The notes beneath the pieces are model-generated. The model had not been told where the DNA came from, made no database searches, and saw nothing but the letters and a program-made list of their open reading frames with translations. The position numbers and the translations under genes were made by a program. A stretch of 23,258 nt of DNA from a virus. Shown here piece after piece: positions 13,713 through 21,309 of this stretch. The stretch spans positions 1 to 23,258 of the IMG/VR virus record IMGVR_UViG_3300028393_000345, one strand, 5' to 3'. Position 1 is the first letter of the stretch; each line of letters starts with the position of its first letter.

Positions 13713-16181
13713 CTATTCGTCTAAAAGGTTAGCACCGTAGACCTTTGGTTTTTCTTTGGGTGACAACTTATAGATGTCATTAAGCTGGCGCTGCTTGGCC
13801 TCAATAATTGACCGGCGATGGTCGGCAAACATAGTAGTCAACCTTGGGTCAATTGCCCATTGTGCGTGGTGTCGATGCTCGCCAGTGCCATCGTCCATAC
13901 GGATTACCCACTTGCCGTCCTCAAGCACCTGCATGGCGCCCAGAACCCATTGATCCTGCACCCAATTGTTTATCCCCTCGAGCTGGCGCCTGCCTGAACG
14001 CTTGATTTCGGACAGTGTAACCATCTGCTTGTCGGCGTGTTGAATCACATATTCAATGACCCACTGATCAAAGCTGGATGTGCCCCCAATGTCGTCAAAC
14101 GCATACCGATAGACTGGGATAATGTAGGAGCGCACGAGCTTGATTACACGGCGCAGCAGCTCTGCGCTGACTGTGGGGCTGAAGGGATTCTCAATGATGT
14201 GAAACACGAGCGCCAGGCGGCCAACCGTACCCTCGAGCTTACCAAATGCTGTCAGAAAAGTGTTGCCGCTATGCAACAGTATCTCATCCTGCTTGGTGTC
14301 CGCATACCATTGTTGGAACTCGCGAAACACATCATATGCTTCTGGCGACAACTTAAAAGTAGTGACCGGCATGGCATAGGCAATCCGAATTGCATTGTTC
14401 CACGCTTCAATGTTTAACATGAAATCGGGCAAAGGCTGACCAATGCCCCAGTTGCGATTGCGCAACACTGCTGGTATAAACCTTTGTAACAGGCCATCCG
14501 CTGCGAGAGAGGCTTTGCTTTGTGCAAAAACTTCAGGCTGGACATTCCCGTAAATCGCAACGGCCATATTCTCGGCTCGGATTGACCCAGTCCCCACACG
14601 ATCCATCTCGTATCTGTCTGACTCGTAGCTTACAACCCAAGCCGAACGATCTTCACCAGATGCTCGGTTCTTCATTCGCTCTATCCAGTTGCTCATCTCG
14701 TCCAGAATACAGATCAGCCCACGGGGACGGTCTGCCGCCTCACGCACCAGCTTTTGACTGGTAATGTCGCTGACCTTAATCCGAACGGGCACGGGCTTGG
14801 TGGGCAGATCGTGAACCATAGGGGCTTGGTCGGTGCCGAGCAATGCCTCGGGACTGGCCGAGAACTCCAGATACGCTTTGTGTGATGCTGCCCATGCAGC
14901 CTCTCGCCCCTCCCACTCCAGCTTCTCTTTGTTGTAGCGCGGGATGTCGGCCATCTCCAACTCAGTCAGAACTTCAAACATGGGCTTGGAGGCTGGGGAT
15001 TTTTTAAGCGCAGGGTTTCCGATAGTCATTAGCCAAAGAACTGGCGGCACCTTAAACCTGGGCATCAACTCAAGCCGAGTGCGTGCATCAACCGCCCCAC
15101 AGACGGCAGACAGGCCAGCAAATAAGGGAACCAACGGATCGCACCCAATCTCAATGGCCACTTGGTTAGCACGGTCGCACAACACTTTAGGCCATAGCGC
15201 CACATCCATGTCAGGTGGCAAAGGGCGCAGGCCAGAGATCAATTCGTCGGGAGTAATCTTGGGCGGCTCGGTGTTTTTGAACAGGTCGGACACATCAATA
15301 GCTGGGCGCACCCAACCGGACTGTTTGGCCAAGTGAAACAAGGTGCCCAACTTAACGGAGTTGTCTTTATCAGAACGAAAACTCTTCCATTGTTGGGTGA
15401 GTGCCTTTTCGCCAGGATACTTTGCAGACGGCAAGCTCCAGTCATTCCACAACATCAGTGCTTGGTCGAGCTGGTCTGTCTGATTGCCAGCCCAATGCAA
15501 CGCCATGCCGCAGTTGATCCATTCTTCTCGTGAACAGTCGGGGTTGATATGAGCTAATGCACCACCGATCTCTTCCCAACTAGCGTCCATCACTTCGCCG
15601 GTGGCAATCGTGCGCGTCTTGTCGTTTTCCAACATCCCAAGCCAAAGGTCAAGCAGGGGCTGTGGAATCATTGGCAGGCGGGTCCAATTACCATTGCCTG
15701 CCCAGCGATAGGGTTGGTTTGTCTCAGGGTGAATCGAGGGTGGCAGAACATCCTGCACAGTGAGACCGTTAGCCGTAGCGCAACGCAACTCGTATGCGGT
15801 GATGCTGTTGACCATGATTTTCTTAGTGGGCAGGCACAACCCGTCAGGCATCCGATAAAGCAGCTTACCGTGCCCTGGTCGACCCGACTCAATGATCACT
15901 GCATCGGCTGCGTTGTAGTAACCGTTGATGTCGATGCCCTGTGCAACAGTGGCGTCCCAGTTGTCAATGTCCAACGCCATCGTGCCGCTGTACGCATGGG
16001 CTAAACCAATGCCATAGCCAGGTGGTAAATCGGCTTGGGTTTTCAGAGCGTTTTTACGCAGATTCCACCCTTGTGTGCGAGGGCCTTTGGTGCCAGCAGG
16101 GATTGGTACAAGACTCCACCCATGTCGGATGTAAGCGTCAATTGATGCGGGATGGGGTTGCACTTGGGTTGCTGTGTTCAT
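13713..16181 (-). CDS. Primase/helicase-like replication protein: Prim-Pol + PriCT-2 + DUF3987
   Basis: 822 residues. Prim-Pol domain (about 12-170): GYGIGLAH, ALDIDNWD with D71/D73, IIESGRPGHGKLLYR (S99..H104), and LPPSIHPETNQPYRW (146-160), the usual order of the bifunctional primase/polymerase. PriCT-2-like domain about 205-285 (LAHINPDCSREEWINCGMAL then HWAG). The DUF3987-type ATPase/helicase-like domain from about 330 has a Walker-A-like IGNPALKKSPA (387-397) and Walker-B-like GLICILDEMSNW (488-499). In Walker A the glycine before the lysine is replaced by lysine, so ATP use is uncertain. It should prime phage DNA synthesis, supplying the polymerase encoded on the opposite strand. It starts in the divergent control region and leads a leftward group. 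Confidence 0.88.
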   Translation of the reverse strand: MNTATQVQPHPASIDAYIRHGWSLVPIPAGTKGPRTQGWNLRKNALKTQADLPPGYGIGLAHAYSGTMALDIDNWDATVAQGIDINGYYNAADAVIIESGRPGHGKLLYRMPDGLCLPTKKIMVNSITAYELRCATANGLTVQDVLPPSIHPETNQPYRWAGNGNWTRLPMIPQPLLDLWLGMLENDKTRTIATGEVMDASWEEIGGALAHINPDCSREEWINCGMALHWAGNQTDQLDQALMLWNDWSLPSAKYPGEKALTQQWKSFRSDKDNSVKLGTLFHLAKQSGWVRPAIDVSDLFKNTEPPKITPDELISGLRPLPPDMDVALWPKVLCDRANQVAIEIGCDPLVPLFAGLSAVCGAVDARTRLELMPRFKVPPVLWLMTIGNPALKKSPASKPMFEVLTELEMADIPRYNKEKLEWEGREAAWAASHKAYLEFSASPEALLGTDQAPMVHDLPTKPVPVRIKVSDITSQKLVREAADRPRGLICILDEMSNWIERMKNRASGEDRSAWVVSYESDRYEMDRVGTGSIRAENMAVAIYGNVQPEVFAQSKASLAADGLLQRFIPAVLRNRNWGIGQPLPDFMLNIEAWNNAIRIAYAMPVTTFKLSPEAYDVFREFQQWYADTKQDEILLHSGNTFLTAFGKLEGTVGRLALVFHIIENPFSPTVSAELLRRVIKLVRSYIIPVYRYAFDDIGGTSSFDQWVIEYVIQHADKQMVTLSEIKRSGRRQLEGINNWVQDQWVLGAMQVLEDGKWVIRMDDGTGEHRHHAQWAIDPRLTTMFADHRRSIIEAKQRQLNDIYKLSPKEKPKVYGANLLDE

Positions 16182-16233
16182 ACAATATGCTCGTTGGTAG
16201 TTGCCAACACCTTCTTGGTTGGAATGGACTTAG

Positions 16234-16261
16234 CCCCGGTATCGCAAGGTACCGGGGTTTT
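16234..16261 (+). terminator. Hairpin terminator in the divergent replication control region
   Basis: CCCCGGTA (16234-16241), an 8-nt loop, then TACCGGGG (16250-16257), followed on the plus strand by TTTTCTTTTT. It has the full form of a rightward rho-independent terminator, although no plus-strand gene ends here. On the minus strand there is no T-run, but the hairpin would lie in the primase leader RNA if that transcript starts further right. Confidence 0.7.
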
Positions 16262-16288
16262 CTTTTTGAAATTATTTTTGATCATGTG

Positions 16289-16316
16289 TTGCAATTGTAG
16301 CCGATTGTGATACACT
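16289..16316 (+). promoter_or_regulatory. Sigma70-like promoter for the rightward replication operon
   Basis: TTGCAA (16289-16294) and TACACT (16311-16316) with a 16-nt spacer; expected start about 25 nt before the RHH gene. On the minus strand the same DNA offers TACAAT (16299-16294) as a -10 for the primase group, so the two promoters may overlap. The leftward one lacks a good -35. Confidence 0.55.
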
Positions 16317-16346
16317 TATGTTCATCCAATCAAAGATATTTCAAAA

Positions 16347-16544
16347 ATGTCCTTACCTAAAACACTAGACACACACATCACTCTTCGAGTGAGCCAACGT
16401 GTCCGCACCGCGTTCATTCGCAAGGCAGAACGATACGGGAAACCGTCTGATGTCTTGCGAGAACTCATCGAGTCGTTTCTTGATGATCGTCTTGTAATCC
16501 AACCCAATCCTAAGAAGGAATCTCTTTATGTCACTCGAAAATAA
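16347..16544 (+). CDS. Ribbon-helix-helix DNA-binding protein (65 aa)
   Basis: MSLPKTLDTHITLRVSQRVR then TAFIRKAERYGKPSDVLREL and IESFLDD fits the Arc/CopG-type ribbon-helix-helix: a short beta strand (THITLRV) followed by two helices, with G31 at the turn between them. First gene after the rightward promoter and right beside it, so autoregulation and control of the divergent primase promoter are likely. The start has no strong ribosome site. It overlaps the next gene by 17 nt. Confidence 0.8.
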   Translation: MSLPKTLDTHITLRVSQRVRTAFIRKAERYGKPSDVLRELIESFLDDRLVIQPNPKKESLYVTRK

Positions 16545-16923
16545 AATTGAGGCGTTAACCGCCGCCGTGATCGCCCTGACCGCCAAGCTGGAGTCTGGCA
16601 CTGTACCAGTAGCTGCGCCCGAGGTGCAAGCTCCGGTAGTTGAAGTTGCACCTGCTCCAGTAGTAGCAGCCGCACCCGTGATGCCTGCTCCCCCAGTGTT
16701 TGTAACACCCGTTACTGTCGCACCGGCGACACCTGTGGCTGTTGCACCGTTCTCGGATAGCAAGGGTTTGATCGACTATGTCATGGGCGCTTATAAGACC
16801 CTTGGTCCACAAAAGGGTGGACAGATTCAGACAGTGCTGACCGGCATGGGTTACCAAAACATCAACGATGTGAAGCCCGAGCATTACGCCCAGTTGGTAG
16901 CTGGTGTGGAAGCATTGAAATGA
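16528..16923 (+). CDS. 131-aa protein with Pro/Ala/Val-rich linker and conserved C-terminal domain
   Basis: A helical N-terminus (MSLENKIEALTAAVIALTAKLE, coiled-coil like) is joined by a low-complexity Ala/Pro/Val linker (about 26-75) to a compact C-terminal domain (about 76-131: DYVMGAYKTLGPQKGGQIQT then GMGYQNINDVKPEHYAQLVA). I know similar C-termini from phage proteins placed before DUF2800-type nucleases, with no proven function. GAAGGA lies 8 nt before the ATG. ATGA overlap with the nuclease gene. It could be an oligomeric partner of the nuclease or the ssDNA-binding protein. Confidence 0.75.
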   Translation: MSLENKIEALTAAVIALTAKLESGTVPVAAPEVQAPVVEVAPAPVVAAAPVMPAPPVFVTPVTVAPATPVAVAPFSDSKGLIDYVMGAYKTLGPQKGGQIQTVLTGMGYQNINDVKPEHYAQLVAGVEALK

Positions 16924-18218
16924 GTGCACACGCTCAACTGTCGCCCTCCAAACGTAACCGCTGGGCCTTGTGCCCAGGGTCTATTCGTGAGGAAGCAAAG
17001 TACCCGGAGCAAGAGTCCGGTGCTGCCTCAGTGGACGGTACTCATACCCACACCTTGTTGGAACACTGCATCAAGACTGGCTTGGCTAACCCGTTGCCCA
17101 TGATTGGTCTGACGTTCAAGGACCATGAGGGTGAGTTTACCGTTGACAAAGGTCGTGCCGAACGGGTAAAGGTGGCGATTGATTACATCCACAGTCGCGT
17201 AAGTGATTACAACGGTCTGTGTGAAGTGTATGCCGAGACCCGGGTTGACCCCAAGTATCTACTTGGTCGTGATGACATGGGTGGAACTGTTGACGTTCAG
17301 CTTCTGGGTGGCGACACCATTGAGCTGATCGACTACAAGGACGGCATGAATCCGGTAAGCGCCGAGGATAATCACCAGTTGCAGCAGTATGCGATGGGTG
17401 TGTTGGCTGGGTTTCAAATTCCCGTGAACCTTGAATACCCGTTTAAGACTGTTCGCATGACAATTGTTCAACCGAAAAATGCTATCAGGGGCCTAAGTCC
17501 GATAGTTTTTTCCGAAGTGCCGGTCAAGAATATCTTGGACATGATTGGTACAATGGTTGTTCAAGCCAAAGCAACCGATGCACCGGATGCGCCGCTTGTA
17601 CCGGGCGAAAGTCAGTGTAAGTTTTGCCGTGCAAAGGGGTCATGCTCCGCGCTGGCAGGCAATGTAATGAAAGAGATGGGTGTCATGTTTCCCACAGTAA
17701 TCCAAACGCTCGATGTTGCGCAGCAAAGCGCAGATAAAGACCCCAGTACGATGGACGATTCACAGATTCGTCAGATCATCGAAGCAGCCCCCTTGATGCG
17801 ACAGCTTCTCGAGTCAGTTGAAGAAGAGGCCATGCGCCGGATGAAAGCTGGGCAAATTATTCCTGGTCTCAAGTTGGTTAATGGTCGTGGGTCCCGAGCA
17901 TGGTCGCTCAAAGAAGATGAAATGGCCGAGAAGCTCGTGAAGATGGGCATCCCCAAAGGCGCCATCTATGAAACTAAACTTGTGAGTCCTGCTAAAGCTG
18001 AAAAGCTCACCTGGCTCAAAAAAGACGGCACGCAAGTCCAATTGACTGATCGTCAACTGCAACGCATGGAGCAAGACTATGTCGTTAAGATGGCTGGCAA
18101 GCTCACCGTTGCATCCGAATCTGACAGCCGCCCCGCTGTCATCACAAATGCTGCACCTATGTTCAGTGCAGTAGAGGTAGCACCTGCTGCCGAATCCTTG
18201 CCCTCGTGGCTCTCGTAA
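16920..18218 (+). CDS. DUF2800 family Cas4/RecB-like nuclease
   Basis: 432 residues. The start LSPSKRNRWALCPGSIREE is the family signature. PD-(D/E)XK core: GTHTHTLLEH (H42, H44), GGTVDVQLL (D125), IELIDYKDG (D138, K140) and QLQQYA (153-158). Cysteines C18, C233, C236 and C242 (CKFCRAKGSC) match the four ligands of a Cas4/AddB-like iron-sulfur cluster. A C-terminal extension of about 180 residues is less conserved, with KKDGTQVQLTDRQLQRMEQD near 365-385. It should be a DNA end-processing exonuclease for phage recombination and replication. ATGA overlap upstream; DUF2815 follows after 18 nt. Confidence 0.9.
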   Translation: MSAHAQLSPSKRNRWALCPGSIREEAKYPEQESGAASVDGTHTHTLLEHCIKTGLANPLPMIGLTFKDHEGEFTVDKGRAERVKVAIDYIHSRVSDYNGLCEVYAETRVDPKYLLGRDDMGGTVDVQLLGGDTIELIDYKDGMNPVSAEDNHQLQQYAMGVLAGFQIPVNLEYPFKTVRMTIVQPKNAIRGLSPIVFSEVPVKNILDMIGTMVVQAKATDAPDAPLVPGESQCKFCRAKGSCSALAGNVMKEMGVMFPTVIQTLDVAQQSADKDPSTMDDSQIRQIIEAAPLMRQLLESVEEEAMRRMKAGQIIPGLKLVNGRGSRAWSLKEDEMAEKLVKMGIPKGAIYETKLVSPAKAEKLTWLKKDGTQVQLTDRQLQRMEQDYVVKMAGKLTVASESDSRPAVITNAAPMFSAVEVAPAAESLPSWLS

Positions 18219-18236
18219 CTTTGAAAGGTAATTATC

Positions 18237-18905
18237 ATGTCCGATATCGTTTTTCTGTCTAGCGTTCGTTTGTCTTTTCCTCACCTTGCTGAACCCCAGA
18301 AGCAAGTGAATGAAGCCACCGGCGCCACCCGTATTAGCTACAACGCTGAGTTCATCATGCCGCAGGACCATGCAGGATTTCAGCAGTTTATGAAACGCTA
18401 TGCCGATATGGCACTGGAGAAGTTTAAGGATCACGCTCAGACAGTAATGGCCATGATTCAGAATGATCGTAAAACCCGTTGCTTCGGTTTGGGTAACGAG
18501 AAGATCAACAAGAAGACATTCTTGCCATACGATGGTTACGCTGGCCAAGTTTTTATCACTGCTGGCCGTGACTCGCAGCCCCAGATGATTCAGGCTGATG
18601 GCTCACCCGTTGACCCCAGCAACACGATGGCTTACCAGCAGCTTGCACGCAAGATGTACGGTGGATGTCGCGTCAATGCCGCTATCAAACCTTGGATGCA
18701 AGACAACAAGCATGGTCGTGGCATCCGTTGCGATCTGATTGCTGTGCAATTTGCTGGGGACGATACGCCATTTGGCGAGGGTTCTGTTGACGCATCAAAC
18801 CTGTTTGGTGCCGTGGCCGGTGCTGCTGCTGGTTTTGGTGCAGTGTCTCCAACGATGCCTGCTGCACCGTTCCAAGGGCTTCCTTCGTTCTTAGGCGGCA
18901 ATTAA
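18237..18905 (+). CDS. DUF2815 protein, probable single-stranded DNA-binding protein
   Basis: 222 residues: VFLSSVRLSFPHLAEPQKQV at the start, YNAEFIMPQDH, KNDR-type basic patch (IQNDRKTRCFG), LPYDGYAGQVFITAGRDSQP, KMYGGCRVNAAI and GIRCDLIAVQFAGDDTPFGEG. This order is typical of DUF2815, a family usually adjacent to DUF2800 and considered similar to T7 gp2.5 single-strand-binding proteins. The C-terminus (about 187-222) is Ala/Gly/Pro-rich and flexible, but it is not the acidic tip usual in SSBs. GAAAGG stands 8 nt before the ATG. It would coat ssDNA for the polymerase and helicase. Confidence 0.85.
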   Translation: MSDIVFLSSVRLSFPHLAEPQKQVNEATGATRISYNAEFIMPQDHAGFQQFMKRYADMALEKFKDHAQTVMAMIQNDRKTRCFGLGNEKINKKTFLPYDGYAGQVFITAGRDSQPQMIQADGSPVDPSNTMAYQQLARKMYGGCRVNAAIKPWMQDNKHGRGIRCDLIAVQFAGDDTPFGEGSVDASNLFGAVAGAAAGFGAVSPTMPAAPFQGLPSFLGGN

Positions 18906-18923
18906 GTTAATGGGGGAAAGCGG

Positions 18924-18986
18924 ATGCTGCTAACAATGTGGGTTCATCCACAAGCAGACGCAGCGAGTACCCCACCTCTTGAGTAA
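18924..18986 (+). CDS. Possible 20-aa leader peptide upstream of the polymerase
   Basis: MLLTMWVHPQADAASTPPLE is encoded after a GGGGGAAAG ribosome site, and its TAA overlaps the polymerase ATG as TAATG (18984-18988). The polymerase start has no strong ribosome site of its own, so coupled reinitiation from this peptide would explain how it is translated. Very short, no homology to judge by; it could be coincidence. Confidence 0.35.
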   Translation: MLLTMWVHPQADAASTPPLE

Positions 18987-20848
18987 TGGTTATGAGTAAC
19001 GATTATGTATTCGACATTGAAACATTTCCAAACGTGTTTACCTTGGCCGTTGAACACGCTGATGCCCCGCTGCGCTGGATGTTTGAGATAAGTCCTTGGC
19101 GTAATGATTCCAAGCAGATCGTGGAGTTCCTCCAGTATCTCAAGAATACTGACGCACGCATGATCGGGTTTAACAACCTCGGGTTTGATTACCCTGTGAT
19201 TCACACATTGGTCCGAATGGGTCAGAGCGATGCCAACACGCTGTATCAAAAAGCTCAGGCTATCATTGACGCGCAAGATGATGACAGTCGATGGATGCAC
19301 CAAGTCAATCCTACGGATCGGTTTGTGCAACAGATTGACTTGTTCAAAATCCATCACTTTGACAACCGCGCACGTTCAACCAGTCTAAAGATGCTGGAGT
19401 TCAATATGCGCTCAGAAAGCATCGAGGACCTGCCGTTCCCTGTGGGCACCATGCTAACTCAAGAGCAGGCCCAGGTGTTGAAGAAATATAATCAGCATGA
19501 TGTCAGCGAGACCAAGAAGTTCATGGGATTTACCAAGGACATGATTCAGTTTCGCGAGAAGCTGTGCGCCTTATATCCTGGCCGAGATTGGTTGAATTAC
19601 AACGACACCAAGATTGGCAAAGAGTATTTCATTATGAGTTTGGAACAGGCTCAGGTGACCTGCTATGACTATTCTGACAAGGGTCGCACACCTCGTCAGT
19701 CCAAGCGCCCTGTGATTCATTTGCGGGATGCGATTCTGCCTTGGATTAATTTTCAAGCGCCTGCGTTTACTCAGATGCTGAACTGGCTTAAGGCACAAAG
19801 CATCACTGAGACCAAGGGTGTATTTACCGACCTAAGTGCACGGGTCAATGGATTTGATTTTGTTTTTGGATTGGGTGGGATTCATGGGTCAGTTACGTCA
19901 GAAGTCATCGAGTCAGATATTGACCGAGTCATCGTGGATTTGGATGTCACGTCATACTATCCAAGTTTGGCGATCAAGAATGGGTTCTTCCCCGCACACT
20001 TGGGTAAAGAGTTCTGTGCCATCTATGCCAAGCTATTTGAGCAACGAAAAGGATACCCCAAAAGTTCCCCAGAATCAGCAATGTTAAAGCTCGCGCTTAA
20101 CGGCGTATATGGGGATAGCAACAACCAGTTCAGCGTGTTTTATGATCCGCTGTACACCATGACAATTACTCTAAATGGGCAATTATTGTTGTGTATGCTG
20201 GCCGAAGCATTGATGCAAATTGATGGGCTTCGTTTGCTTCAGGTAAATACCGACGGGCTGACCGTGTCGATTCCACGGGTTAACAAGGATATGCTGGACG
20301 CTGCTCGCATGGTGTGGGAAAACGCCACTAAGTTGCAGCTCGAAGAATCCACCTACAAGCGGATGTCAATTCGGGATGTAAACAACTACTTGGCAGAATA
20401 TGACAACGGCAAGGTTAAGCGCAAGGGCGCATACGAGTATGACCAAGACTGGTCCCAGAATCACGGCGCCTTGGTGATTGCCAAGGTGGCAGAGAAGGTC
20501 CTGATCGAAGGCGCACCGATTCGTAAGACTGTTGAAAGCTGGCCTGATGTAATGGATTTCATGCTACGCACCAAAGTGCCTCGCTCGAGTCACTTGGCTA
20601 TCGAATACCCTGGCCAAGAGCCGCAAAAGTTGCAAAACATTACCCGCTATTATATTGCCAAAAACGGTGGCCATCTTTTCAAATGGATGCCCCCGTTAGC
20701 TAAGAAGCCAAACGACTGGCGCAAGATCGGCGTGGAAGCTGGGTGGGGTGTGCAACCCTGCAATGACATTCGGGATGCTGGAAAGCTGCCGATTGAGTTT
20801 GATTATTACATTCGAGAAGTGGAAAAGCTATGTCTTTCACTCGCATAA
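18986..20848 (+). CDS. Family B-type DNA polymerase with 3'-5' exonuclease (compact, 620 aa)
   Basis: Exonuclease motifs: FDIETFPN (D10, E12), GFNNLGFDYP (D68) and YNQHD (Y168, D172). Polymerase motifs: GLGGIHGS (296-302), motif A DVTSYYPS (D320-S327), motif B KLALNGVYG (368-376), motif C VNTDGL (420-425) and KxY-like KRKGAYEYD (478-486). These order as in B-family enzymes; motif C has N-T-D-G instead of D-T-D-S. Only about 48 residues separate motif A from motif B, leaving no place for the TPR1 insertion of protein-primed enzymes. It replicates phage DNA, probably primed by the Prim-Pol product. I kept the ATG at 18986 because of the TAATG overlap; an ATG six bases later is equally possible. 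Confidence 0.9.
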   Translation: MVMSNDYVFDIETFPNVFTLAVEHADAPLRWMFEISPWRNDSKQIVEFLQYLKNTDARMIGFNNLGFDYPVIHTLVRMGQSDANTLYQKAQAIIDAQDDDSRWMHQVNPTDRFVQQIDLFKIHHFDNRARSTSLKMLEFNMRSESIEDLPFPVGTMLTQEQAQVLKKYNQHDVSETKKFMGFTKDMIQFREKLCALYPGRDWLNYNDTKIGKEYFIMSLEQAQVTCYDYSDKGRTPRQSKRPVIHLRDAILPWINFQAPAFTQMLNWLKAQSITETKGVFTDLSARVNGFDFVFGLGGIHGSVTSEVIESDIDRVIVDLDVTSYYPSLAIKNGFFPAHLGKEFCAIYAKLFEQRKGYPKSSPESAMLKLALNGVYGDSNNQFSVFYDPLYTMTITLNGQLLLCMLAEALMQIDGLRLLQVNTDGLTVSIPRVNKDMLDAARMVWENATKLQLEESTYKRMSIRDVNNYLAEYDNGKVKRKGAYEYDQDWSQNHGALVIAKVAEKVLIEGAPIRKTVESWPDVMDFMLRTKVPRSSHLAIEYPGQEPQKLQNITRYYIAKNGGHLFKWMPPLAKKPNDWRKIGVEAGWGVQPCNDIRDAGKLPIEFDYYIREVEKLCLSLA

Positions 20849-20864
20849 CCAAAGGAGCCAAACC

Positions 20865-21044
20865 ATGATGATGTTTACCCTTGAAGCCTACGAGGCACAG
20901 ATGGAATTAACCCGGTCTATTGAGCGCCATAGAATCGCACGATTGTTGCGCCAGGCAGCAGAAGATCACCCAAAATGGGAAACGCATAATCTTTTGCAAC
21001 TACTGGCCCAGGAGGTGGAAGATCATGCTGGAAAAGCAAATTGA
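20865..21044 (+). CDS. 59-aa small helical protein between polymerase and VRR-NUC
   Basis: Three consecutive ATG codons begin the gene (20865, 20868, 20871), the first 7 nt after AAAGGAG. The sequence (MMMFTLEAYEAQMELTRSIE, then RHRIARLLRQAAEDHPKW) is almost wholly amphipathic helix with acidic and basic patches. Its end overlaps the VRR-NUC gene by 20 nt and contains that gene's AGGAGG. Not a known family to me; it could be an accessory of the nuclease. Confidence 0.7.
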   Translation: MMMFTLEAYEAQMELTRSIERHRIARLLRQAAEDHPKWETHNLLQLLAQEVEDHAGKAN

Positions 21045-21309
21045 AGCCCGAGTCTGTGAATACGCCAGGACAAAGAGTGTGCTTGCGTACAAGTTCACCA
21101 GCCCCGCACGGGCTGCTGTGCCAGATCGTTTGTTCATCTCGCCAAATGGACGTATGTGGTTCTGTGAATTTAAGCGTGAAGGACAGAAGGCAACTGTGGC
21201 TCAAGAACGAGAGCACGCCAAACTCCGACAACAAAAAGTAAATGTGTTTGTAATTGATAACGTAACTGAAGGAAAAACGATGATTGATTTAATGGTGATG
21301 GGATGCTGA
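21025..21309 (+). CDS. VRR-NUC domain nuclease (94 aa)
   Basis: A minimal VRR-NUC: E3, then SPARAAVPDRLFISPNGRMW with D34, and FCEFKREGQKAT with E48 and K50, which together form the PD-(D/E)XK catalytic set; H64 may complete it. The frame is open further upstream, but AGGAGG 9 nt before the ATG at 21025 decides the start. Standalone phage VRR-NUCs are thought to resolve branched DNA such as Holliday junctions. It overlaps the helicase gene by 7 nt, so the two are probably made together. Confidence 0.9.
   Translation: MLEKQIEARVCEYARTKSVLAYKFTSPARAAVPDRLFISPNGRMWFCEFKREGQKATVAQEREHAKLRQQKVNVFVIDNVTEGKTMIDLMVMGC

Noticed and set aside
17814-18548. 244-codon minus-strand frame opposite the DUF2800 and DUF2815 genes
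   Set aside because: It covers the ends of two well-supported plus-strand genes and their junction; the amino-acid pattern has no domain.
18906-18985. Interpreting the polymerase as family A, as in many similar modules
   Set aside because: The DxxSxYPS, KxxxNxxYG and (D/N)TDx motif order is that of B-type enzymes; no family A motifs were found.
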